A stretch of 64,000 bases of DNA from the NCBI RefSeq assembly GCF_002735905.1, contig NZ_PEBD01000005.1:372001-436000 (forward strand), read 5' to 3'. Positions 20,876-31,350 of this stretch are shown one piece after another; position 1 is the first letter of the stretch; each line of letters begins with the position of its first letter. The notes below the pieces were generated by a model that was given only the letters and a program-made list of their open reading frames with translations, did not search any database and was not told the origin of the DNA. Source of the DNA: Williamsia muralis (GTDB lineage: Bacteria; Actinomycetota; Actinomycetes; Mycobacteriales; Mycobacteriaceae). A program made the translations under genes and the position numbers.

Positions 20876-22147
20876 TCAGCGGCGCAATCCCCCGCTGGCG
20901 TCGAATTCGGCCGATCGACCCTCCATTTGCGCGTCGTGCCAGTTCACCCGGTGTTCGCGCATGATCGTCTCGTGGAGACGGGCGAACGGAGGACAGATCC
21001 GGCGGACGGTTTCGATCAGCACCACCACGGGCAGTCGCGCGATGATCCACGCAATCCCGGGCACCGCGCTCGGCATGTTGTAGCGGCGGCGCGTCCACGG
21101 CATCATGAAAACCGCCGAGTAGGCGGAATACATTGTGGCGTTGTATTTTTCACGCAAGCGGCGAACACCCGTGTGACCATCGCGAGGTGCAAATGCGGCT
21201 GGAAACGATTCGATGAGTTCGGCGCCGTGATCGCCCGCGTCGTAGCTGCGAGTGGAGTTGACCAACGCCAGGAGCCGAAGCGAATCGGCGATCGATTCGG
21301 GATACCACTGCATCCGAACGCCCAGGAGGTGGCCGAGATAGCGCTGGTAGTGCAACAACACGCGGATCTCCCGGGGCGATGTCTGCACCCCCACCAGCCA
21401 GAGGGCCATGGCCGGGACAACGCTCCCACCGAGCAGTGTCAGCAACTGGTACGACTGACTGATCGGCACACCCCACCGCTCGGTGTCCCATTCCGGATGC
21501 TCGGCGACCTTTCGGCGCACCCACACGTGCATCACCCGCACCCGCATGGCCGTGGCGCGACCCGCGGATCCTGGCGTGAGCAGGGCGTCCGGTTCGGACA
21601 CGTCGATCCAGAAACGCGCCGTCTCGAGAAACCTACGTAGGGCGTTGTCTCCGGCGTACCCGCCCGCCAGCGACAGCGGGGTGGCCACAGCCGCTTCGGT
21701 ATACATCTCCAAGGTGATGCCGCCCGCCACGCTGAACAGCGAGGTGCCCCATCGACGCCAGATGGCCTCCCCTTCGGCGATCATCGCCGGATCCACCCAG
21801 TCGGGGACGGCTTCGAACTCCTCGAACAGCGCCTTCATCGCTGCGGGAGGGTCCTCGATGGAATCGAGCCCCTCCGTCAAGGCCTTGTCGAGAAGGGCGC
21901 GGGCAGCGGGCGCACCCAGCTCGCCGTACACCTCGTCGACAAATCGTTCGGCCACCGGGTCGCTGCGGAACATGTCTTCGGCGAATGTCCGGATTTGTTC
22001 GTCCGTGGGAAAGAGGTCGCGACCAGTTGTCTTGACGGCTGCTCGACGGACGGTCCTGAGCCACCGGTTGTTCTGAGCGGCTGCGTACTTGACGGCCGTC
22101 GGGAAACCGGGGACGGATACACGCTGGGCTGGCAGTGTCGCGGACAC
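20876..22147 (-). CDS. MpaB/latex-clearing-protein family haem oxygenase (DUF2236)
   Basis: This 423-aa soluble protein shows the DUF2236 signature region RVRVMHVWVRRKVAEHPEW, in which His207 is the likely proximal haem ligand by comparison with the rubber oxygenase Lcp. An upstream RFLET (172-176) corresponds, by my alignment, to the RxxKT motif of Lcp, with Glu where Lcp of strain K30 has Lys. No signal peptide is visible, so unlike secreted Lcp it should be intracellular. The substrate is unknown, and related proteins cleave polyisoprenoid C=C bonds. The GTG at 22147 follows GAGGAG, and a TTG at 22171 is less likely. Confidence 0.82.
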   Translation of the reverse strand: MSATLPAQRVSVPGFPTAVKYAAAQNNRWLRTVRRAAVKTTGRDLFPTDEQIRTFAEDMFRSDPVAERFVDEVYGELGAPAARALLDKALTEGLDSIEDPPAAMKALFEEFEAVPDWVDPAMIAEGEAIWRRWGTSLFSVAGGITLEMYTEAAVATPLSLAGGYAGDNALRRFLETARFWIDVSEPDALLTPGSAGRATAMRVRVMHVWVRRKVAEHPEWDTERWGVPISQSYQLLTLLGGSVVPAMALWLVGVQTSPREIRVLLHYQRYLGHLLGVRMQWYPESIADSLRLLALVNSTRSYDAGDHGAELIESFPAAFAPRDGHTGVRRLREKYNATMYSAYSAVFMMPWTRRRYNMPSAVPGIAWIIARLPVVVLIETVRRICPPFARLHETIMREHRVNWHDAQMEGRSAEFDASGGLRR

Positions 22148-22175
22148 AGGTTCTCCTCGGGGGTAGAGCAAGCGT

Positions 22176-22201
22176 TGAGACTGTTTTGCGTAATCGTCTC
22201 A
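22176..22201. repeat. Inverted repeat upstream of the MpaB/Lcp-type gene
   Basis: TGAGAC and GTCTCA are perfect 6-bp arms separated by 14 bp, about 29 nt upstream of the gene start. The size and position suit a repressor operator, possibly of the TetR kind. No regulator gene of that type is adjacent. Confidence 0.4.
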
Positions 22202-22240
22202 CACCGTCCAGCACAATTTCTGAATTCATGGACAAGCCGA

Positions 22241-22268
22241 TGTCGAGAACCACCCGACCGACTCCGTC
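22241..22268 (+). promoter_or_regulatory. Candidate ECF42-dependent promoter
   Basis: TGTCGA at 22241-22246 is followed after 18 nt by CGTC at 22265-22268, about 48 nt before the DGPF gene. I recall TGTCGA (-35) and a CGTC-like -10 as the published ECF42 target motif. This suggests that the sigma factor transcribes its own operon. Confidence 0.6.
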
Positions 22269-22316
22269 CCCGTAGTGAAACGGCCACAATGGGCCGTATC
22301 CACCAGGGAGAAGACA

Positions 22317-22724
22317 ATGGCCAAGTACCTGTTGCTCAAGCACTACCGGGGTGGCCCGGCACCGCTGTTCGACACACCGATGGACCAGTGGAAGCCCGAG
22401 GAGGTGTCCGCTCACATGCAGTTCATGGAAGACTTCGCGACCCGCCTGCAACGCAACGGTGAGTTCGTCGACAGCCAGGCGCTGTCGATGGAGGGCACAT
22501 TCGTGCGATATGACGGTGAGGGTCGCCCGCCGGTCACCGACGGCCCGTTCGCTGAGACCAAGGACCTGATCGCAGGCTGGATGGCGATCGACGTCGACAC
22601 CTATGAGCGTGCTCTCGAGCTCGCCGCCGAACTGTCTGCGGCCCCTGGTGCGGGCGGTGAACCCCTTCGCGAGTGGCTCGAGGTGCGCCCGTTTCTCACC
22701 GCACCCACCGCGATCACGGAGTGA
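22317..22724 (+). CDS. YCII/DGPF-domain protein, ECF42 partner
   Basis: This 135-aa soluble protein has a dimeric ferredoxin-like fold by family, and carries the diagnostic DGPF motif at residues 75-78 (VTDGPFAETKDLIAGW). DGPF proteins are regularly encoded beside ECF42 sigma factors and are often members of their regulons. Biochemical function is unknown. The ATG at 22317 follows GGGAG. The longer open frame to 22275 has no initiation signal. It ends 6 nt before the sigma factor gene, forming a two-gene operon. Confidence 0.88.
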   Translation: MAKYLLLKHYRGGPAPLFDTPMDQWKPEEVSAHMQFMEDFATRLQRNGEFVDSQALSMEGTFVRYDGEGRPPVTDGPFAETKDLIAGWMAIDVDTYERALELAAELSAAPGAGGEPLREWLEVRPFLTAPTAITE

Positions 22725-22730
22725 CACGCG

Positions 22731-23876
22731 GTGGATGAGGCTCTCCTGCGGAACCTCACGCCTGCTGTGACCGGCGTTCTCGTACGTCGCGGGGTCGACT
22801 TCGCGACGGCCGAGGACGCCGTGCAGGACGCTTTGGTGGAGGCGACGAAGCTGTGGCCGACGGATCCTCCACGGGACCCCAAAGGCTGGCTGGTCACTGT
22901 CGCCTGGCGCAAGTTCCTCGACTCGGTGCGGTCGGAAAACGCTCGGCGTGACCGTGAGATCCGCGTGGAGAACGAGCCGGCGCCCGGCCCTGGCCAGGAC
23001 GCCGACGACACGCTTTACCTGTACTTCCTCTGCGCCCACCCGTCTCTCACGCCGGCGTCAGCCGTCGCGCTGACCCTGCGAGCGGTCGGCGGCCTGAGTA
23101 CCCGACAGATCGCGCAGGCCTACCTTGTCCCCGAGGCAACGATGGCCCAGCGGATCAGCCGAGCGAAGAGGACTGTGTCAGACGTCCGCTTCGACCAGCC
23201 CGGTGACGTGGCGACAGTTCTTCGAGTTCTCTACCTGGTGTTCAACGAGGGATATTCCGGCGACGTCGACCTGGCCGGCGAGGCGATTCGCCTGACCCGC
23301 CAGCTCGCCGCGATGACCCGTCATGAGGAGGTGTCGGGGCTGCTCGCGCTCATGCTGCTCCACCACGCCCGGCGACCGGCACGCACCGGCCCAGACGGCG
23401 GCCTGGTGCCACTCGCCGATCAGGATCGGAGTCTCTGGAACACCAGCATGATCGCCGAGGGTGTCGAGGTGCTCCAGAACGCGCTCGCCCGTGACAACCT
23501 CGGCGAGTTCCAGGCGCAGGCCGCCATCGCCGCCTTGCACGCCGACGCCCGATCGGCCTCGGAAACCGACTGGATACAGATCGTGGAGTGGTACGACGAA
23601 CTGGTCCGTCTCACCGACAGCCCAATCGTCGAGCTCAACCGCGCCGTGGCGGTAGGCGAAGCGGACGGACCCCGAGCCGGGCTGGCCGCTCTTGCTGGGC
23701 TCGACACCACACTGCCCCGGTATACGGCCGTCTGCGCCTACCTTCATGAACGCGACGGCGACATCACGACCGCGGCGCGACTGTACGCCGACGCCGCGCG
23801 ACTGGCGCCCAGCATGCCCGAACGCGACCACCTCACGCGCCAGGCGGCACGATTGAACGCGGCCCCACGCAACTGA
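22731..23876 (+). CDS. ECF42-group RNA polymerase sigma factor with TPR extension
   Basis: This 381-aa protein has a sigma-2 region (about 1-75, DFATAEDAVQDALVEATKLWP, PKGWLVTVAWRKFLDSVRSE) and a sigma-4 region (about 105-160, GLSTRQIAQAYLVPEATMAQRISRAKR). A long C-terminal helical domain follows (about 180-381), with TPR-like repeats such as IQIVEWYDELVRLTDSPIVELNRAVAV and YTAVCAYLHERDGDITTAARLYADAARL. This architecture and the DGPF neighbour define ECF42. No anti-sigma factor is encoded nearby, as expected for the group, where the extension itself is needed for activity. The GTG at 22731 has GGAG upstream. Confidence 0.9.
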   Translation: MDEALLRNLTPAVTGVLVRRGVDFATAEDAVQDALVEATKLWPTDPPRDPKGWLVTVAWRKFLDSVRSENARRDREIRVENEPAPGPGQDADDTLYLYFLCAHPSLTPASAVALTLRAVGGLSTRQIAQAYLVPEATMAQRISRAKRTVSDVRFDQPGDVATVLRVLYLVFNEGYSGDVDLAGEAIRLTRQLAAMTRHEEVSGLLALMLLHHARRPARTGPDGGLVPLADQDRSLWNTSMIAEGVEVLQNALARDNLGEFQAQAAIAALHADARSASETDWIQIVEWYDELVRLTDSPIVELNRAVAVGEADGPRAGLAALAGLDTTLPRYTAVCAYLHERDGDITTAARLYADAARLAPSMPERDHLTRQAARLNAAPRN

Positions 23877-23918
23877 AGGACGCCCGGTCACGGCCTGCCC
23901 GGCCGGCCCGGCGCGCCA

Positions 23919-26723
23919 TCAGCCGCTGTTGCGCAGCGCGGTTGCGAGACCGTTCATCGTGAGCTGGATGCCGCGGCGGACCAGCTCGGAGTCGTCCCCG
24001 CCCCGGTAACGCCGCAGCAGCTCCACCTGGAGATGGTTCAGCGGCTCGAGGTACGGAAACCGGTTGAAGACAGACCGTTTGAGCGCTGGGTTGTCGGCCA
24101 GGAGATCGTCGGTCTTGGTGATCTTGAAGTACATGGACGTTGTGCGTTCATGCTCGGCAGATATCATCCCGAAGACCTTGACACGCAGGTCCTCATCGGG
24201 GACGAGTCGCGAATAACGTTCGGCCAGACCGAGATCCGACTTGGCCATCACCTGCGCCATGTTCGACATCACCGTTCGGAAGAACGGCCAGCGCTCGTAG
24301 TAGTCCGACAACGTCTCCAGCCGGCTGCTGTCGTCCCCCACCCACTGCTCGAACGCCGAACCCGTGCCGTACCAGCCGGGCAGCATCACGCGCGCCTGCG
24401 ACCACGACAGGACCCACGGGATGGCGCGGAGGTCGGAGATCTTCTCGGTTTGTTTGCGAGACGCCGGGCGGCTGCCGATGTTCAGCGACCCAATCTCCGA
24501 CAGAGGAGTCGAGTTCACGAAATACTCGACGAATCCCGGTGTCTCGTGGACCAGTTCGCTGTAGGCCTGGCGAGCCAGCGCAGCGAGTTCATCAAGTACC
24601 GCGTACGCCGCTTCCGCTTCGCCACCGAGCCCCTCGGTGTCCAAGAGCGACGACTCGATCGTCGCGGCCAGCAACGTCTCGAGGTTCCGCCGGGCGACAA
24701 CGGGTTCGGCGTATTTGGCCGCGATCACCTCACCCTGCTCGGTGATGCGCAGCGACCCCTGGACGGCACCCGGCGGCTGAGCGAGGATCGCGTCGTAACT
24801 CGGCCCACCCCCGCGGCCGACGGTGCCGCCCCGGCCGTGGAAGAGCCGCAACCGAATTCCGGCCTTCTTGGCAGCTTCGACGAGGTCGAGTTCGGCGCGA
24901 TAGAGCGCCCAGTTCGCGGCGAGATACCCTCCGTCCTTGTTGGAGTCCGAGTATCCGAGCATGATCTCCTGCATGCCTTCCTGCTGTTCGACCAACGCGC
25001 GGTACAGCGGAACATCCAGTGCTGCAAGAAGAGTGGCCGCACCTTGCTGTAGATCCTCGATGGTCTCGAAGAGAGGGACGACCCGGACGGTCGACGTCGG
25101 AGGAGTCTTCGCATCACCGGGGTCGAACAGGCCTGCTTCCTTGAGCAACACGATCGCCTCGAACAGATCGCTGACCGATGTGCACATGCTGATGACGTAG
25201 TTCGGAACGGCCTGTGGACCGAAAGCGGCGACCGCAGAGGCCGCGGCTCGAACGATCGCCAGTTCCTTGTCGGCCAGCTCCGACAGTGTGGCGCCGGGCC
25301 CGACCAGTGGTCGACGGTTGCTCAGTTCCGCCGTCAGCAACTCGACCCGCTCCTGCTCGGACAACGACGTGTAGTCATGATGGACGCCCGCCCACGCGAG
25401 CAGTTCGGCCACCACCTCCTCGTGCATGTCCGAGTTCTGCCGCATGTCCAGCCCGGAAAGGTGGAATCCGAACGCACGCACGGCTTCGCGAAGGGTCAGC
25501 AAGCGGTCATCGGCGAGTTCGTCGTCGCCGTTCGCGCGCAATGACGCATCGATGACGTCGAGATCCGCCAGCAACTGCTCGGCATCGTCGTACGTCTCGG
25601 CACCGTCTTTGGGGAAGCCCCCGTCATTGACGGCCACGAAACGATCGTCGAACAAAGAACCGGCGGTTGCCGCCAATCGACGCCGCACGGCCCGCAATGC
25701 CTGCCGATAGGGTTCGTCGGCGTCGGGGGTGCCACGCTTCACGCCACCGAGGGCGAACACCTCGTCGTCGACCTCGGTCAGCCGAGACGTCAGGCTCAAT
25801 TCCTGTGCCAGAGTGGTCAATTCGGAAAGATGATGGGCCACAGCGGTTTCCGCGGCACGCCGGGTGGCCATGCCCACGATCTCACCGGTGACAAAAGGAT
25901 TGCCGTCGCGGTCTCCACCGATCCATGAGCCCATCCGGAGAATCGGATCGTCGGCGATGCCCGCAGTTGGATAGTGCGCTTGGAGCCATGCCCGTAGCTC
26001 GGCATTGACCCGGGGAATGACCTCGAAGAATCCGGCATCGTAATACCGCAGACCCACCTCGATCTCATCCTGGATCTGGAGACGCTCTAGTCGGATCAAC
26101 GCGGTTTCCCACAGCGTGAGGATCTGCCGGTTCAGCGCGGTGTGCACCTCGTCGCGCTCGGCGGGTGTCAATTCCGTACGTCCGGCGAAGCGCATCAGGT
26201 CGGTGATGCGACGCTGCACCTCGAAGACTGTGCGACGTCGGGTCTCGGTGGGGTGGGCGGTGATCACCGGCACCACGGTCGCATCTGCCAACGCAGATCC
26301 CACCTGCTCGTCGGTGAGACCGGCGGCAGACAGCTTGGAATATGTGGCGGCAAGACTCGAGTCCTGCGGAGGATCTCCGGCGCGCACGTGGATCGCGCGA
26401 CGACGCTCACGATGAATGTCCTCGGCGAGGTTGGCGAGCAAGGCGAAATGGCTGAACGCCCGGATGACCGAGATCGCGTCCTGGACGTCGATGTCGCGGA
26501 AGAGCTCTTCGAGTTCGGTGCGGTCGATTTCGTCGCGGCGGATCCGGAACGACTCGACACGTGCTTTCTCGACCAGTTCGAAGGTTTCTTCGCCGGCATG
26601 TTTGCGGACGATCTGCCCGAGGATGCCGCCGAGCAACCGGATGTCCTCGCGGAGTGGTTCGGTGAGCTCGCGGTCGGTACTGCCGGCTTCCGGACGGGGC
26701 ACGTTGGGGCGCTTGTCAGTCAC
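23919..26723 (-). CDS. ppc: Phosphoenolpyruvate carboxylase
   Basis: This 934-aa cytosolic enzyme makes oxaloacetate from PEP and bicarbonate for anaplerosis. Catalytic signatures are [12 protein letters not shown] (catalytic His), [20 protein letters not shown] and [15 protein letters not shown]. The C-terminus ends with [14 protein letters not shown], the conserved GLRNTG-type tail. The length is standard. The GTG at 26723 is 6 nt after a GATACT hexamer, so the mRNA is probably leaderless. It follows secG, extending the gap-pgk-tpiA-secG cluster with a PEP-consuming step, as in corynebacteria. Confidence 0.97.
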   Translation of the reverse strand: MTDKRPNVPRPEAGSTDRELTEPLREDIRLLGGILGQIVRKHAGEETFELVEKARVESFRIRRDEIDRTELEELFRDIDVQDAISVIRAFSHFALLANLAEDIHRERRRAIHVRAGDPPQDSSLAATYSKLSAAGLTDEQVGSALADATVVPVITAHPTETRRRTVFEVQRRITDLMRFAGRTELTPAERDEVHTALNRQILTLWETALIRLERLQIQDEIEVGLRYYDAGFFEVIPRVNAELRAWLQAHYPTAGIADDPILRMGSWIGGDRDGNPFVTGEIVGMATRRAAETAVAHHLSELTTLAQELSLTSRLTEVDDEVFALGGVKRGTPDADEPYRQALRAVRRRLAATAGSLFDDRFVAVNDGGFPKDGAETYDDAEQLLADLDVIDASLRANGDDELADDRLLTLREAVRAFGFHLSGLDMRQNSDMHEEVVAELLAWAGVHHDYTSLSEQERVELLTAELSNRRPLVGPGATLSELADKELAIVRAAASAVAAFGPQAVPNYVISMCTSVSDLFEAIVLLKEAGLFDPGDAKTPPTSTVRVVPLFETIEDLQQGAATLLAALDVPLYRALVEQQEGMQEIMLGYSDSNKDGGYLAANWALYRAELDLVEAAKKAGIRLRLFHGRGGTVGRGGGPSYDAILAQPPGAVQGSLRITEQGEVIAAKYAEPVVARRNLETLLAATIESSLLDTEGLGGEAEAAYAVLDELAALARQAYSELVHETPGFVEYFVNSTPLSEIGSLNIGSRPASRKQTEKISDLRAIPWVLSWSQARVMLPGWYGTGSAFEQWVGDDSSRLETLSDYYERWPFFRTVMSNMAQVMAKSDLGLAERYSRLVPDEDLRVKVFGMISAEHERTTSMYFKITKTDDLLADNPALKRSVFNRFPYLEPLNHLQVELLRRYRGGDDSELVRRGIQLTMNGLATALRNSG

Positions 26724-26729
26724 CCGTCA

Positions 26730-26735
26730 AGTATC
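26730..26735 (-). promoter_or_regulatory. Putative -10 element of ppc
   Basis: GATACT on the minus strand is 6 nt before the ppc GTG start. Confidence 0.4.
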
Positions 26736-26786
26736 TCTGGCCGGTCCGCACTCGCGCATCTCGGACATGGCCCGTGTCCGTCGAAG

Positions 26787-27020
26787 TTACGAGAGTTTGA
26801 TGTCCAGACCGATGCCGAGGATGAAGATCAGCCAGATGACGCCGACGAACACGGTGAGGCGGTCGAGATTTCGCTCCACAACACTGGAGCCGGACAAACT
26901 CGACTGCACGCCGCCGCCGAACAGCGACGAGAGTCCGCCGCCCTTGCCGCGGTGCAGCAGGACCAACACGATCAACAAGACGCTGGTGACCACCAGTCCG
27001 ATGTCCAGGGCAAGCTTCAC
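26787..27020 (-). CDS. secG: Preprotein translocase subunit SecG
   Basis: This 77-aa membrane protein has two hydrophobic helices (about 4-23 and 53-73) flanking the conserved cytoplasmic HRGKGGGLSSLFGGG loop, the hallmark of SecG. It supports SecYE during protein export. The GTG at 27020 is preceded by AGGAAA. The upstream open frame to 27284 is non-coding. Linkage to tpiA and ppc is conserved in actinobacteria. Confidence 0.94.
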   Translation of the reverse strand: MKLALDIGLVVTSVLLIVLVLLHRGKGGGLSSLFGGGVQSSLSGSSVVERNLDRLTVFVGVIWLIFILGIGLDIKLS

Positions 27021-27093
27021 GTGTCGTTTCCTATCAAAGAGTTGTACTGACGGCCGATCTTCAACTGTACCGGCCGCGTCCCCCATCCCAGAA

Positions 27094-27146
27094 TTGTGCC
27101 CTTTTGGCGAACAAACCCGCAGGTCAGCACCGCCAAAAGGGCACAA
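27094..27146. repeat. Long perfect palindrome between tpiA and secG
   Basis: TTGTGCCCTTTTGGCG (27094-27109) and its exact reverse complement CGCCAAAAGGGCACAA (27131-27146) flank a 21-nt loop. The 16-bp stem starts 11 nt beyond the tpiA stop codon. It may be a terminator or attenuator between tpiA and secG, or a copy of a dispersed palindromic repeat. There is no downstream T-tract. Confidence 0.75.
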
Positions 27147-27156
27147 AATCGGTTGG

Positions 27157-27945
27157 TCAGGGCAGCGGTCCCCCGGCGGCGATCGCCGACAGGGTGGCGA
27201 ACTCGTCGGACTTGAGCGACGCGCCACCCACCAGGGCACCGTCGACGTCGGTCTGCCCGACGATCTCACCGACGTTCTTGGCATTCACAGATCCGCCGTA
27301 GAGGATGCGCACAGAGTCCGCGATCTTGGCGTCGGCCAGTTCGGCGAGCGTGGCACGCAGCGCCGCGCACACCTCCTGGGCGTCGGCGGCACTGGCAACG
27401 CGGCCGGTACCGATGGCCCACACGGGTTCGTAGGCGATGACAACCTTGCTGATCTCGTCGGCGGACAGACCTGCAAGCGACCCCTTGAGCTGCGCGATGT
27501 TGTACTCGACGTGGTCGCCTGCCTCGCGCACCTCGAGGCCCTCGCCGACACAGACGATGGGGGTCAGCTCGTACTTGAGCGCTGCCTTGGTCTTCGCCAG
27601 CACCACGTCGTCGGTCTCCGCGTGCATCGTGCGACGCTCGGAATGCCCGACCACCACGAATGTGCACCCGAGCTTGGCCAGAAACGCGCCGCTGATCTCA
27701 CCGGTGTATGCACCCGAATCGTGCGCGGACAGGTCCTGCGCGCCATAGGTCAACAGCAACTTGTCGCCGTCGACGACGGTCTGCACGCTTCGGATATCGG
27801 TGAACGGAGGGATCACCGTCACGTCGACCTTGTCGAAGTACTTGGCGGGCAACGCGAATGCGATCTTCTGCACCAGACCGATGGCCTCGAGGTGATTGAG
27901 GTTCATCTTCCAGTTGCCGGCGATCAGCGGCTTACGATTGGCCAT
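27157..27945 (-). CDS. tpiA: Triosephosphate isomerase
   Basis: This 262-aa TIM-barrel enzyme interconverts dihydroxyacetone phosphate and glyceraldehyde 3-phosphate. Catalytic residues are visible: Lys13 in AGNWKMN, His in VVGHSERR, Glu in [11 protein letters not shown]. The phosphate loop YGGSVNAKN and GALVGGASL are present. The gene starts 1 nt after the pgk stop, so gap-pgk-tpiA form a tight glycolytic unit. Confidence 0.97.
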   Translation of the reverse strand: MANRKPLIAGNWKMNLNHLEAIGLVQKIAFALPAKYFDKVDVTVIPPFTDIRSVQTVVDGDKLLLTYGAQDLSAHDSGAYTGEISGAFLAKLGCTFVVVGHSERRTMHAETDDVVLAKTKAALKYELTPIVCVGEGLEVREAGDHVEYNIAQLKGSLAGLSADEISKVVIAYEPVWAIGTGRVASAADAQEVCAALRATLAELADAKIADSVRILYGGSVNAKNVGEIVGQTDVDGALVGGASLKSDEFATLSAIAAGGPLP

Positions 27946-27946
27946 C

Positions 27947-29164
27947 TCAGTTCTCCAACACCTTCAGTCCGGGCAACTCTTTGCCTTCGAGATACTCCAG
28001 AGACGCACCGCCGCCGGTCGAGATGTGCGAGAACCCGTCCTCGGGGAGATCGAGGGTTCGGACCGCCGCCGCGCTGTCGCCGCCGCCGACCACGGAGAAC
28101 GCTCCCCCGCTGGTGGCTTCGATGATCGCCTGGGCCAGGCCCTTGGTACCGGCGGCGAACTTCTCGAACTCGAAGACACCGGCTGGACCGTTCCAGAACA
28201 CGGTCTTGGCCTCGTGCAACACCGCCGCGAAGCGCTTGACCGACTCGGGACCGATGTCCAATCCCATCCAGCCATCGGGGATCTCTTCTGCCGACACGGT
28301 TTTCGCCTCGGCGTCGGCCGCGAACTTGTCGGCCACGACCACGTCCACCGGAAGGTGGATGACGTCTCCGAACCGCTCGAGCAAGGCCTTGCAGACCTCT
28401 ATCTGATCCTCCTGCAGCAACGACGAACCGACCGACAGCCCACGTGCGGCGAGGAAGGTAAACGCCATACCGCCACCGATCACCAGGGTGTCGACCTTGG
28501 GCGCCAGGGCCTCGATGACGCCGATCTTGTCCGACACCTTGGAGCCGCCGAGCACCACCGCGTAAGGCCGGGCGGTGTCGGTGGTCAGCTTGGCCAGAAC
28601 CTCGACCTCGGCTGCGACCAGGCCACCGGCGTAGTGTGGCAACAGCTTTGCCACGTCGTACACCGACGCCTGTTCACGGTGCACCACACCGAATCCGTCG
28701 GAGACGAACGCGCCCTCATCACCGGTCAACTCCACCAGCGCCTTGGCGAGCTTTTCGCGCTCGGCTGCGTCCTTGGAGGTCTCACGCGGATCGAACCGCA
28801 CGTTTTCGACCAACAGCACATCGCCGTCGGTCAGACCTTCCGAGCGGGCCAACGCGTCCCCGCCGACCACGTCACCGGCGAGCTGGACGTTACGGCCCAG
28901 CTCGGTGCCGAGACGCTCGGCGACCGGCGCGAGGGAGAACGCCGGGTCGGGCGCCCCCTTCGGACGGCCCAGGTGTGCGGTCACGATGACCTTGGCACCT
29001 GCGTCGGACAGAGCCTTGATGGTCGGCGCCGACGCAACAATGCGTCCGGCGTCGGTGATCTTTCCGCCGTCGAGAGGCACGTTGAGGTCGGAGCGGACCA
29101 GCACGGTCCTTCCTTCCACTCCGGTCTCGAGCAAATCGGCGAGGGTGGGAACCGAGGTGGTCAC
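27947..29164 (-). CDS. pgk: Phosphoglycerate kinase
   Basis: This 405-aa two-domain kinase makes ATP from 1,3-bisphosphoglycerate. Signatures are [17 protein letters not shown] near the N-terminus, TAHLGRPKG, and the C-terminal nucleotide domain with [28 protein letters not shown] and [11 protein letters not shown]. The GTG at 29164 has AGGAG 11 nt upstream. It lies 34 nt after gap. Confidence 0.97.
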   Translation of the reverse strand: MTTSVPTLADLLETGVEGRTVLVRSDLNVPLDGGKITDAGRIVASAPTIKALSDAGAKVIVTAHLGRPKGAPDPAFSLAPVAERLGTELGRNVQLAGDVVGGDALARSEGLTDGDVLLVENVRFDPRETSKDAAEREKLAKALVELTGDEGAFVSDGFGVVHREQASVYDVAKLLPHYAGGLVAAEVEVLAKLTTDTARPYAVVLGGSKVSDKIGVIEALAPKVDTLVIGGGMAFTFLAARGLSVGSSLLQEDQIEVCKALLERFGDVIHLPVDVVVADKFAADAEAKTVSAEEIPDGWMGLDIGPESVKRFAAVLHEAKTVFWNGPAGVFEFEKFAAGTKGLAQAIIEATSGGAFSVVGGGDSAAAVRTLDLPEDGFSHISTGGGASLEYLEGKELPGLKVLEN

Positions 29165-29198
29165 GGGTACGTCGTCTCCTGGCGCTTAAAGGACCGGA

Positions 29199-30287
<1,089 letters not shown>

Positions 30288-30310
30288 CTAGTCGGCCCCG
30301 AACAGCCAGG

Positions 30311-30336
30311 CACGCCCGGTCCTGGCACCGGGCGTG
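30311..30336 (-). terminator. Hairpin after whiA
   Basis: CACGCCCGGT and ACCGGGCGTG form a perfect 10-bp stem with a CCTGGC loop, about 30 nt past the whiA stop and upstream of gap. It separates the uvrC-rapZ-yvcK-whiA operon from the glycolytic genes. No T-tract follows. Confidence 0.7.
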
Positions 30337-30366
30337 GTTTGACGCCGAAGCGCCCGGCCGAGCTCG

Positions 30367-31350
30367 TCAGTCGTCGTCGAGCAGGTCGGCGGTGACCGCC
30401 GACTCGGTGTCGGGGATGCCTTCGGTTCGCGCCTTTTTGTCGGCCATTGACAGCAGACGCCGGATACGGCCCGCCACAGCGTCTTTCGTCATCGGCGGAT
30501 CGGCGAGCTGGCCCAACTCCTCGAGCGATGCCTGCCGGTGGGTGATCCGGAGCTGTCCGGCCGAGATTAGGTGATCCGGGACCTGGTCGCCGAGGATCTC
30601 GAGCGCGCGCTCCACCCGGGCGGCAGCCGCAACAGCGGCGCGCGCCGACCGACGCAGGTTGGCGTCGTCGAAGTTGGCCAGGCGGTTGGCGGTGGCACGT
30701 ACCTCGCGGCGCATCCGGCGCTCTTCCCAGGTGAGCCGGGTGTCCTGCGCTCCCATGCGGGTCAGCAACGCGCCGATGGCCTCGCCGTCGCGGATCACCA
30801 CGCGGTCGGCGCCGCGGACCTCACGGGCCTTGGCGGTGACACCGAGCCGCCGGGCTGCGCCCACCAGGGCGAGCGCGGCCTCGGGCCCGGGGCAGCTGAC
30901 CTCCAGCGCCGAGGAACGGCCGGGCTCGGTCAACGATCCGTGCGCGAGAAATGCTCCACGCCAAGCAGCTTCGGCATCACCGATGGTGCCGCCGACGACC
31001 TGGGCCGGTAGGCCGCGCACGGGCCTGCCACGCATGTCCAGCAGACCGGTCTGACGGGCCAGGGCCTCGCCATCCTTGGTGACGCGGACGATGTACCGGG
31101 CACTCTTGCGGATGCCGCCGGCACTGAGGACGTGGAACTCGGAGTTGTACCCATAGAGGTCGAAGATCGCCTGGCGCAGCCGCCGCGCGACGTTGCCGAG
31201 GTCGACCTCGGCCTCGACCACCACACGTCCCGCGACGATGTGGAGACCGCCCGCGAAACGCAGCAGAGCCGAGACCTCGGCCTTCCGGCTGCTCACCTGC
31301 GTGACCGCCAGACGACTCAATTCGTCTTTGACCGCGGATGTCATCGCCAC
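30367..31350 (-). CDS. whiA: WhiA-family DNA-binding regulator
   Basis: This 327-aa protein combines a degenerate LAGLIDADG homing-endonuclease fold ([15 protein letters not shown] onward) with a C-terminal HTH ([37 protein letters not shown]). In Streptomyces WhiA controls sporulation division genes with WhiB. In non-sporulating actinobacteria it is linked to division and the envelope. The GTG at 31350 gives the N-terminus [12 protein letters not shown], matching the annotated mycobacterial start. The ATG at 31344, overlapping the yvcK stop (ATGA), is equally plausible. Confidence 0.95.
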   Translation of the reverse strand: MAMTSAVKDELSRLAVTQVSSRKAEVSALLRFAGGLHIVAGRVVVEAEVDLGNVARRLRQAIFDLYGYNSEFHVLSAGGIRKSARYIVRVTKDGEALARQTGLLDMRGRPVRGLPAQVVGGTIGDAEAAWRGAFLAHGSLTEPGRSSALEVSCPGPEAALALVGAARRLGVTAKAREVRGADRVVIRDGEAIGALLTRMGAQDTRLTWEERRMRREVRATANRLANFDDANLRRSARAAVAAAARVERALEILGDQVPDHLISAGQLRITHRQASLEELGQLADPPMTKDAVAGRIRRLLSMADKKARTEGIPDTESAVTADLLDDD

